A stretch of DNA of 64,000 bases from VXPQ01 sp964608315 (lineage in GTDB: Bacteria > Bacteroidota > Rhodothermia > Rhodothermales > VXPQ01): positions 18,411 through 82,410 of the forward strand of contig CAZSNF010000017.1 in the NCBI GenBank assembly GCA_964608315.1. The letters run 5' to 3'. This document shows, in pieces, positions 34,101 through 40,591 of this stretch. The translations under genes and the position numbers were made by a program. How positions within the stretch are numbered: the first letter of the stretch is position 1; the number at the start of each line of letters is the position of its first letter. The notes beneath the pieces are model-generated. The model was not told the DNA's origin. It saw only the letters and a list, made by a program, of their open reading frames with translations, and did no database searches.

Positions 34101-34646
34101 ATGGATTTGTTCGAACTCTTTGGCGATGAACAGCATCCAGCCTATCAGAAACTGTCTGTCGAGAACGGCAACAGGCATTACAGTTTTTTAGAATCCATGG
34201 CTGCCACAGCCCTGGCAATCGAACGACCCATGCTGTTTCAGTCCATCATCAAGGCGCTCAATTTTCATGCGGTCGTTGGCCTGCATCATTCGGCGGGAAA
34301 ATATCGCTCGCATCCAGTCGAGGTAGGAAAATACAGGCCGCCGGAACATTACAGCGTTCCTCCGCTCATGGACGATTTTGTGAATCTGGTAAATAGATAT
34401 TGGGAATCCACCGACCCTCTTACGCTATCTGCATTCGCTCTATGGCGCATTAATCATATCCATCCCTTTGTAAATGGCAATGGCCGGACAGCAAGAGCTG
34501 TGTGCTATTTTATCCTTTGCGTGAAATCCGGAAGGTTGTTACCGGGAGATACCATCCTCCCCGAAATGCTCAGAACCGAGCCGAATCGGACACGATACGT
34601 CCAGGCCTTGCAGACCAGGGAGATCAAAATCACCTTGACGACTTGA
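34101..34646 (+). CDS. Fic/DOC family AMPylase-type protein, C-terminus frameshifted
   Basis: A 181-residue Fic protein with the full active-site motif HPFVNGNGRTAR at 121-132, an upstream flap strand region (YRPPEHYSVPP near 78-88) and a helix FALWRINHIH. The family AMPylates target proteins using the motif histidine. After YVQALQ (about residue 170) the reading frame ends TREIKITLTT, whereas the -1 frame continues ADQGDQNHLDDLIELIRELL to 34696, which looks like a normal Fic C-terminal helix. A single-base deletion near 34608-34616 explains this. The catalytic core is intact, so the product may be active, merely shortened. Transferred DNA is likely. Confidence 0.82.
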   Translation: MDLFELFGDEQHPAYQKLSVENGNRHYSFLESMAATALAIERPMLFQSIIKALNFHAVVGLHHSAGKYRSHPVEVGKYRPPEHYSVPPLMDDFVNLVNRYWESTDPLTLSAFALWRINHIHPFVNGNGRTARAVCYFILCVKSGRLLPGDTILPEMLRTEPNRTRYVQALQTREIKITLTT

Positions 34647-34696
34647 TTGAACTGATCCGCGAATTACTGCATAGGCAGATAACCGGGCGTATATGA
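34610..34696 (+). pseudogene. Out-of-frame C-terminal end of the Fic gene
   Basis: In the reading frame shifted by -1 relative to the Fic gene, 34610-34696 encodes LADQGDQNHLDDLIELI and RELLHRQITGRI before a TGA. This amphipathic helix resembles the tail of related Fic proteins and abuts the point where the main frame becomes nonsense, so it is probably the detached end of the ancestral gene. A sequencing error would give the same picture. Confidence 0.55.
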
Positions 34697-34861
34697 GCCG
34701 CGGCGAGAAAACGGCTCCAGGACTGACCTGCGCCACGCTCGTCGGCGCATGAATCAGACCCAACCGGCAGCAATAGAAACTACGGGATAAACCCGTTGCC
34801 CATACCGGCAAGCCGTGATTAAACCGTTTCCGCAACGCCAATGCGGAAGAGGACGCGCCGC

Positions 34862-35296
34862 CTACTCCATCGCTTCGCCATCCCCGGAGGCGCCGACCCG
34901 CTGCCAGACTTCTTCGAGCCGGAAATCAAGGATGTGGCCTACATGGTGCCACTTGTCCCCTTCGACGCGGGCTTCGAACGAGACGGATTGCCCCGCCAGG
35001 CCCGCCGAACTATGCCATGTGATGTGCTCGGTGTAGGTTTCGCCGTCGAACGAATAGGTCCCCCCGCCCGCAAACACCTCCTCGTCCAGTATCTGCCGTC
35101 CGAAGGCGAAGTGCGTGGAGTTGAGAATCTTTATCGTATACGGAATCTGATCGGTTCGGTCTACGGTGCTGTCCGGGTAGACCACTCGCTGGGAGATCAT
35201 CTCCCATGTGCCCTCCAGCGGAGTAGCAGGGAGTTGGGCCAGCGCGCCGGAGGCGGCGAACAGGGAAATCATTCCGATAAATACTGCGCGTTTCAT
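34862..35296 (-). CDS. Secreted lipocalin-like beta-barrel protein
   Basis: A 144-residue exported protein with signal peptide MKRAVFIGMISLFAASGALA and then a small beta-barrel: PLEGTWEMISQRVV near 26-39, TDQIPYTIKILNSTHFAFG near 48-66, GGGTYSFDGETYTEHITWH near 78-96 and EARVEGDKWHHVG. The GTWE start and strand rhythm fit the bacterial lipocalin-like/DUF4488-type families that bind small hydrophobic ligands; exact family uncertain. It stands alone between the Fic and VOC genes with its own upstream AT-richer region. Confidence 0.7.
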   Translation of the reverse strand: MKRAVFIGMISLFAASGALAQLPATPLEGTWEMISQRVVYPDSTVDRTDQIPYTIKILNSTHFAFGRQILDEEVFAGGGTYSFDGETYTEHITWHSSAGLAGQSVSFEARVEGDKWHHVGHILDFRLEEVWQRVGASGDGEAME

Positions 35297-35483
35297 ACAA
35301 GAATCTCCTTGTCGTTACGGGGTAGCGTTGGAGACATATTACGCAATCCTTGCTTCAATAACAATTCATGCGCAAGAAAATGACGCATCTTGCCCTTGCC
35401 CGCAACGCTACGGGGCGCAGCGCAGCCCGTCTGCGCAGAAAAAACCTGGGGATACTCTGATGTGCAAACCGGAGGCGGAGCGG

Positions 35484-36260
35484 CTATTTGCTGCAATGCA
35501 AGGCGAACGCAGCGCCCTGCGGATCCATGCAATGGGCCACCTGATTACCGCCGGGAATCTCTCTGGGACCCATCAACACCCGACCGCCATGCTGCTCGAC
35601 GGCTTCAAGGGTCCGGTCGATATCTTCGATATCCACATATAAGGACCACCAGGGAGGCGGAGGACCGGGCATGTCGTCGGTCTTGGTGAATATTCCTCCA
35701 TAGGTCAAGCCGTTCTGACCGTACATACGGTAAACGCCCGCGTCGCCCATGTCCATTTCGCTGGTGATTTCCCAGCCGAACAGGGCCTGATAAAAATCGA
35801 AGGCGGCCTCATAGTCCGAGGCGGCCAGTTCATGCCAGCAAAACTCGCCGATCCCCGGCTCTGCTTCCATGTCCGGCTCGCCCGTACTCGATGCGAAGAT
35901 CGCAAAGACGCCGCCCTGCGGATCGACGACTACGGCGAACCGGCCTGCGTTCGGAATGTCCTGCGGCCCCACATGGAGCGCCCCGCCCAGTTCCCGGATT
36001 CGCTCGACGGTTCCTTCCATGTCCTCCACGGAAACGTAGGGAAGCCAGTGGGGCGGAATCTCTCCCATTTCCGGCGCGATTTCCATAAGGCCGCCGAAGG
36101 GCGCCCCCTCGTTGGAGAACATGGTGTAGGGCATGTCTCCGCCCTCGAAAGGCTCGGTTCCCCAGCCAATGACGTTTCCGTAAAACTCGATGGACGCTGC
36201 GGAGTCTTTGGTGAACAGGTCGTACCATACGAACCGACCCGACTGCTTGTGCATTGCCAT
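35484..36260 (-). CDS. Two-domain VOC (glyoxalase/bleomycin resistance-like) protein
   Basis: A 258-residue cytoplasmic protein with two vicinal-oxygen-chelate modules (about 8-125 and 135-257). Each begins with a matching strand (GRFVWYDLFTKDSAASIEFY and FCWHELAASDYEAAFDFYQ), has GWGTEPF/GWEITSE, and ends with a DPQGG/AxFAxF strand. This is the YKR/CFP30-like hydroxylase-type double VOC pattern seen across actinobacteria and Bacteroidota; a reaction cannot be named. An alternative ATG two codons downstream exists. It is the last gene before tRNA-Ala. Confidence 0.85.
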   Translation of the reverse strand: MAMHKQSGRFVWYDLFTKDSAASIEFYGNVIGWGTEPFEGGDMPYTMFSNEGAPFGGLMEIAPEMGEIPPHWLPYVSVEDMEGTVERIRELGGALHVGPQDIPNAGRFAVVVDPQGGVFAIFASSTGEPDMEAEPGIGEFCWHELAASDYEAAFDFYQALFGWEITSEMDMGDAGVYRMYGQNGLTYGGIFTKTDDMPGPPPPWWSLYVDIEDIDRTLEAVEQHGGRVLMGPREIPGGNQVAHCMDPQGAAFALHCSK

Positions 36261-36386
36261 AAATTACCGTTGTTTGAGGGGATTGCGCGAACCCACGAAC
36301 CCCGAGGGACGGAAAAACGAGGCGAAAAACAAGCCGGGCGCAGTGCATGAAAACAGCGGCGGCGCCCGGCCTGATTCCTTCGCGGA

Positions 36387-36539
36387 ATTATTCACCGCAA
36401 AATATGCGGAGATTACGAAAGCACGTCAAGAACGACGCCTGCTACAGAGTTATTCGCCGCAAAATATGCGGTGAATAACGAAAATGCGTCGAGAATGATT
36501 TCTTCCGAAGGGTTAATCTCCGCAAAATATGCGGAGATT
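36387..36539 (-). repeat. Three-unit hairpin array directly at the 3' end of tRNA-Ala
   Basis: Three units about 63 bp apart each contain CCGCAAAATATGCGG flanked by complementary arms: 36387-36417, 36449-36479 and 36515-36539. Units 2 and 3 are near-perfect hairpins with different outer arms (GTTATTC.../...GAATAAC and AATCT.../...AGATT). Unit 1 is a hybrid: its left arm matches unit 2 and its right arm matches unit 3. Spacers share CGAAA..CGTC.AGAA. Unit 3 starts one base after the tRNA 3' end and could serve as its terminator, though no T-run follows. Confidence 0.75.
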
Positions 36540-36540
36540 G

Positions 36541-36613
36541 TGGAGCTAAGCGGAGTCGAACCGCTGACCTCTGCAGTGCGATTGCAGCGCTCTACCAACT
36601 GAGCTATAGCCCC
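36541..36613 (-). tRNA. tRNA-Ala (anticodon CGC)
   Basis: A 73-nt cloverleaf: acceptor GGGGCTA pairing with TAGCTCC including the G3:U70 pair that identifies alanine tRNAs, D arm GCTC...GAGC, anticodon stem CTGCA/TGCAG with loop ATCGCAC (anticodon CGC), five-base variable region and T arm AGCGG-TTCGACT-CCGCT. Discriminator A73. The CCA end is not encoded. Reads GCG codons. Confidence 0.95.
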
Positions 36614-37158
36614 GGAGACATAATCTACTTGAACGAAGCGGGGCGGTTCCGGGGATCTACCTGTCCCAACGAAACCAGATGTAGTCATGGAATCAATGGG
36701 ACCCCGACGCCATCAAGGAGCCTCAGGCGAAATTGCCCTGCTCGCGCCAACGAGCGCGAGACAAAGATCAAGGCGCATGGCGTACGCAACTCTTCATGGA
36801 GAGCAAGGACCACTGGGCGGGTAATGTGGATGTGGAGCGCTCTGGCATAGCATCAAGGCGGAGGAGATTCACTGACATGCGTCCGAGACGATCGCCAGAG
36901 CGCGAATGTTTTACATCACGTCGGCTGGCTTAGCTACCGCAGGTGGCTCAAGCCAGCGCTGTGAACGCCCGCGAAGGAACCGCCGAAAGAGCCAAGCGGA
37001 CGGTCCTCGAAAACGAGGTCCAAGGTCTCCTCGGCTTGACCGACGGCCCGAGGCGCGGCGGTCGTGGTCAGCCCTTGCAGCCCCCGGTTGGCCTGATCCG
37101 CGCTCGGGCGAGGAGATCGGAGCCGAGCGTCCATCCGCCCGAGACCCAACTGCGGCCG
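36614..37158. other. 545 bp with no supported gene
   Basis: Between tRNA-Ala and the DUF2971 gene I find no convincing coding sequence: the short open frames lack recognisable motifs and disagree with GC-skew by codon position expected here. Base usage resembles the rest of the genome. It may be eroded accessory DNA beside the tRNA. Confidence 0.5.
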
Positions 37159-37983
37159 TCAATCATCTGGCGACGACCGAAGGGTCGATGGCGTAACGCT
37201 TGCCTTGACCGGAGACCGGTCCACTACCGATTTCACCAACTGGGCGAACCACGGTCCCGCATGCGGCGAGACCACGACATCCTTCACCAGGATTCTTAGG
37301 TTCACTGGGATGTATCGGCCTTGCTGTTCGGCGACATCCGAATCGAGCTGAATGTCAACCGTCTTCTGTGTGCCTGGATCAAGGCGAACCTCCCGCGGCG
37401 GGCCGGGCAGGACTGCTCGCACTTCGTCCTCCCCTCGATATTCCTGCCGCTTATGTAAAAGCGGCGCCCACCCGAACCGGGGCACGTGCTGTTGACCGTA
37501 GTCGATGTACTTGACCTTTCCGAACGTGACCGGCAGTCTCGCGTCGATCACGCGAAGCGACTCCTGCAAATCATGGAAGGATGTACGTATCGCTACACCT
37601 TCCTCCCCGGCGTACGAAGTCCACATAAGGCTGGATTCGTGGCCGGCTTCCGTCCAGCAGCTTATCAAGGCACTTCGAGCTATCTCGTGCAGCGCTTCGC
37701 GCCCCAAACGCTCCGCCTGCTGAAAGCGATCTCTGGGTTTGCGTGGTGGGTGAGAGATGAAGCCCTCGTACCTGTCCTCCATGTCGCTTACCAAGGCGAA
37801 GAAGAGTTCCTCACGCTCCACCAGTGAACAGAACTTCGCGAAGCTCAGATAACGCCATAGCGTGGCATTCGGTTCAGGTTTCAACGGCTCCCAGGACTTT
37901 CCCCAAGCTGAACCGTCGCTCGGAAAGAGAGGTTGATCTCCTAAGTACATCCTGAGCAGTGGCTTACCGTATCGGTAGGTCAA
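37159..37983 (-). CDS. DUF2971 domain protein
   Basis: A 274-residue soluble protein. The N-terminal part LWRYLSFAKFCSLVEREELFFA (split near 42-63) followed by DMEDRYEGF is the usual opening of DUF2971 proteins, and ISCWTEAGHESSLMWTSYAGEEGVAI near 108-133 (split) carries the family WxxYxxxxxGv core. DUF2971 genes are scattered in accessory and phage-defence-rich regions; no activity is established to my knowledge. No partner gene is adjacent: upstream lies only a decayed MNT-HEPN remnant. Probably acquired. Confidence 0.75.
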   Translation of the reverse strand: MTYRYGKPLLRMYLGDQPLFPSDGSAWGKSWEPLKPEPNATLWRYLSFAKFCSLVEREELFFALVSDMEDRYEGFISHPPRKPRDRFQQAERLGREALHEIARSALISCWTEAGHESSLMWTSYAGEEGVAIRTSFHDLQESLRVIDARLPVTFGKVKYIDYGQQHVPRFGWAPLLHKRQEYRGEDEVRAVLPGPPREVRLDPGTQKTVDIQLDSDVAEQQGRYIPVNLRILVKDVVVSPHAGPWFAQLVKSVVDRSPVKASVTPSTLRSSPDD

Positions 37984-38112
37984 TTGTAGTGCTACCCCGG
38001 TTTAGTGGACGGATGACAAGTACGTGGGAAGTTTGGCGACTCATAGCCGAAACTCAAGTTGCCACCGGCGAGAGACCCAGCGAACGCCAACCGCGGTGGC
38101 GGCGAAGGCATT

Positions 38113-38226
38113 TTAGCCTTCGCCCTCCAGGTACGCCACCTCGACCTTGTTCTGCACGACATGAACAAGTGCCGCCTTGACGACCTCCCTCGGATCATCC
38201 GGAGCAAAACGCTCATGCCGCCTCAT
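38113..38226 (-). pseudogene. Truncated HEPN toxin-like remnant
   Basis: Thirty-seven codons start MRRHERFAPDDPREVV, which resembles the first residues of HEPN-domain proteins that pair with MNT nucleotidyltransferases, and then lose similarity and stop. The catalytic RxxxxH region is absent. Its ATG lies inside the end of the nucleotidyltransferase remnant (overlap of 14 nt), the usual MNT-HEPN arrangement. A 7-bp hairpin (CGAAGGC/GCCTTCG) surrounds the stop codon. Identification rests on the N-terminal pattern plus context. Confidence 0.45.
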
Positions 38227-38345
38227 ACACCACCCTCCCCTCGTTGAGCGCCGGCTTGATAACCAGCGCATGGCTGTCCCGGTAGCGCTCAATGTCTCCC
38301 GGCGTGACGACAATCACATCGACGGCGGCGCCAGCGCGCCCCTCT
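38213..38345 (-). pseudogene. C-terminal remnant of an MNT-type nucleotidyltransferase (antitoxin)
   Basis: The minus-strand frame ending at 38213 reads AAVDVIVVTPGDIERY, then RDSHALVIKPALNEGRVVYE and AA before TGA. This is the typical ending of minimal nucleotidyltransferases, including the final GxVVYE. The N-terminal GSRARG-like active-site half is gone; sequence upstream toward rnd shows no match. Together with the overlapping HEPN remnant it marks a dead toxin-antitoxin pair. Confidence 0.6.
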
Positions 38346-38412
38346 CCCCCCGCCGAACCTTACCCCGCCCCCGCCGTTTAGGAGCCGCCCTCTGAAAGAC
38401 ATTTGCGACTTC

Positions 38413-39597
38413 ATGCAGGCCCAGGGCCCCATCACTTACGTACAAACGCATGACGCGGCTCGCCGCATCGAACATGCAGTCCAGGGCGTCCGTACGCTGG
38501 GCCTGGACTGCGAGGCCGCCGGACTCCATCGCTACTCGGACCGCCTCTGCCTGGTTCAGCTCTCCGTCCTGCGCGAAACCTTCGTGCTGGACCCCCTCGC
38601 CATCGACCTGGCGCCCTGCCTGAAACCGCTCCTGGAGGACCCGCAACGACGAATCGTCCTGCACGGCGCCGCCTTCGATCTGCGGCTCCTGAAGCGCGAC
38701 CTGGACATTGCGGTAGCCAATCCGGTAGACACCCAGATCGCAGCGAACCTCCTCGGCGAACCCGCCATCGGACTCCAGGACCTGCTGGCGCAACGCCTGA
38801 ACATTCGCGTTTCCAAGAAATTCCAGAAAGCCGACTGGGCCCGCCGCCCATTGCCCCGCAAAATGATCCACTACGCGGCGGGCGACACGCGCCACCTGCA
38901 CCGCCTGATAGCGATCCTGGAGAAGGACCTCAGCAAGCGAGGCCGCCTCCACTGGGCCAAAGAAGAATACCGCCTGCTTGCAGCGAGCGCGGCAAACGCC
39001 TGCGAAAACGACGCCGAACCCGATCCGGTAACCCGTTTCAAAGAGGCCCAGACGATGGACGACCGATCCGTCGCCGCGCTCCGGGAAATTATCGCCTGGC
39101 GAGATCGGATCGCCCGCGCGCAAGACCGGGCGCCCGGCCGCATTGTCAACAATGCCGCGCTCGTCGAGGTGGTCGTCAGGCGTCCCGCCTCCATCGACGC
39201 CCTCGCCGCCATCAGGGGATTTCCGCCTCGCCTCGCCGAGACCAGAGGGCCATCGCTGCTCAACGCGCTGGACCGGGTCGATCGCCTGCCGGACTCGGCG
39301 TTGTCGCCCTGCCCGCCCGCGCCCCGCAATACGCGGCTGACCGAGGAAGAAGAAGCCGCCTTCGAGCAGCTGAAAAATGTGCGCAACCGCGCGGCGGAGC
39401 GCCTGAAACTCAATCGGGGAATCATCATGCCGAACCATGTGCTGCAAAACATCGCCGTCGCCGGGCCGGAGCATCTCGCCGCCCTGACGGCCATCCCCGG
39501 GGTGCGGCGGTGGCAGGCGGAAACCATAGGCAACGAACTGCTGACGGCCCTGCACCGTAACCCGGCGCCCCAGGCAGCAGACCAAGAGTATCCTTAA
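38413..39597 (+). CDS. rnd: Ribonuclease D
   Basis: A 394-residue 3'-5' exoribonuclease for tRNA maturation. DEDDy catalytic residues are visible in GLDCEAAGL (about 29-37), LHGAAFDLRLLKRD (about 78-91) and YAAGDTRHL (about 154-162, with the Y and D of the fourth motif). Two C-terminal HRDC-like helical domains follow (about 215-295 and 315-385). The final residues EYP and the TAA stop are provided by GAGTATCCTTAA, the tip of a cloverleaf repeat. Starts in a pyrimidine-rich leader without a clear SD. Confidence 0.93.
   Translation: MQAQGPITYVQTHDAARRIEHAVQGVRTLGLDCEAAGLHRYSDRLCLVQLSVLRETFVLDPLAIDLAPCLKPLLEDPQRRIVLHGAAFDLRLLKRDLDIAVANPVDTQIAANLLGEPAIGLQDLLAQRLNIRVSKKFQKADWARRPLPRKMIHYAAGDTRHLHRLIAILEKDLSKRGRLHWAKEEYRLLAASAANACENDAEPDPVTRFKEAQTMDDRSVAALREIIAWRDRIARAQDRAPGRIVNNAALVEVVVRRPASIDALAAIRGFPPRLAETRGPSLLNALDRVDRLPDSALSPCPPAPRNTRLTEEEEAAFEQLKNVRNRAAERLKLNRGIIMPNHVLQNIAVAGPEHLAALTAIPGVRRWQAETIGNELLTALHRNPAPQAADQEYP
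39586..39597 (+). repeat. Cloverleaf terminal-repeat tip forming the rnd stop codon
   Basis: GAGTATCCTTAA equals the outer end of the element terminus. It encodes the last three residues and stop of rnd and lies 15 bp before the next start codon. No further element sequence is attached. Confidence 0.5.
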
Positions 39598-39612
39598 TGG
39601 TTACGAGACGCC

Positions 39613-40164
39613 GTGAACGAGACGACAAAATACTGGACCAATCTGGGGACCGTCGCGACGATCGGGATCGCCTTGTTCGTCGCAGTCCTGAACATGCATT
39701 CGTCTCTCAACGGACAAATGTCGGACCTGCGAGGACAAATGGCGGACGTACGAGGAGAGGTGTCGGTCTTGCGGGGAGAAGTCACGGACATTCGGGAACG
39801 CCTCGCCCGCATTGAAACCCGTGTCGATCACATTGAGAACCGCCTCGCTCGAATTGAAGGTCGCGTTGATCGCATTGAGAACCACCTCGGCATTACCGCT
39901 GTGAACACAGACGCGCCCGCAACCCCGCCCGTTCGGGAACCCGCCGGAGCAATCGGGGCCATGCGCTCGCCCGTCCGAAATTTAGCCGCGGCTCGTAGCC
40001 CGCAAGCCGCGCCGCAACTCAGGAGCGAAAGCCGGAATAGCCGCATCGTCCCGCGCCTTGCGCCGCTGCTTGCCTGGAGCGCCGAAAATTTGCGCTTCGT
40101 CCTGATGCCCGGCCCCTTGCGCTATTTCGTCGGCAATCATCAACGCCGGAACTGCGTCGCGTAA
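39613..40164 (+). CDS. Membrane-anchored coiled-coil protein
   Basis: A 183-residue protein: one membrane helix (about 12-27, TVATIGIALFVAVLN) and then regular repeats of 7-11 residues (MSDLRGQMADVRGEVSVLRG, VTDIRERLARIETRVDHIEN, RLARIEGRVDRIENHLG; about 36-95), a clear coiled coil. The remaining 90 residues are Pro/Ala/Arg-rich with no pattern, so the true protein may be mostly the first half. Function unknown. It starts 15 bp after the rnd stop, right behind a repeat tip, as does the similar small gene at 50624. Confidence 0.6.
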   Translation: MNETTKYWTNLGTVATIGIALFVAVLNMHSSLNGQMSDLRGQMADVRGEVSVLRGEVTDIRERLARIETRVDHIENRLARIEGRVDRIENHLGITAVNTDAPATPPVREPAGAIGAMRSPVRNLAAARSPQAAPQLRSESRNSRIVPRLAPLLAWSAENLRFVLMPGPLRYFVGNHQRRNCVA

Positions 40165-40329
40165 CGCCGCCAGAAACGCAAGCAAGACGCAACCCTCGCG
40201 CCGGCTTTCCGGCTGCGCAGCTCAAGTATCGCCTCGCATCGCGGAGCCCGTACGCCTCCGCATCGCCGGAAGAAAGCGCCCTCCCGGAACCTCTCTGCAC
40301 ACCGCCCCAGCCCTGAACACATTATATCT

Positions 40330-40370
40330 ATCCATGAAAATCCATAATTACATTTTAGATTTTCATGGAT
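40330..40370. promoter_or_regulatory. Perfect 13-bp inverted repeat
   Basis: ATCCATGAAAATC (40330-40342) and GATTTTCATGGAT (40358-40370) pair perfectly around a 15-base AT-rich loop. It lies in the 427-bp gap before aconitase, which otherwise shows no gene. It could be an operator or a structured leader; there is no T-run for a terminator. Confidence 0.55.
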
Positions 40371-40591
40371 GAGCAACAGAACCCCTTTCTCTTGCCCTCT
40401 CCGAAGGTCTCCGATACCCCTGACCCGGCGCATTTTCCCGAACCATTTCGTCCTTTGGAGAGTACTTACGGGATACCCCGTTTTTTCATCCCGACCACGA
40501 TGCGCGGCGCAACCTTCCGGGCCTTCCGGGTCCGCCAGCCTGCCCGAACGCTCCGAACGCTCCGCCGCCCGGATACATCGACAAGAACGCC

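Noticed and set aside
36387..36539. Three evenly spaced repeats taken as a small CRISPR array
   Set aside because: Only three units, spacers resemble each other, the repeat is a short palindrome, and no cas gene is nearby.
36413..36688. Minus-strand frame with GAIAQLVERCNRTAEVSG
   Set aside because: This is the translation of tRNA-Ala, a well-known false protein.
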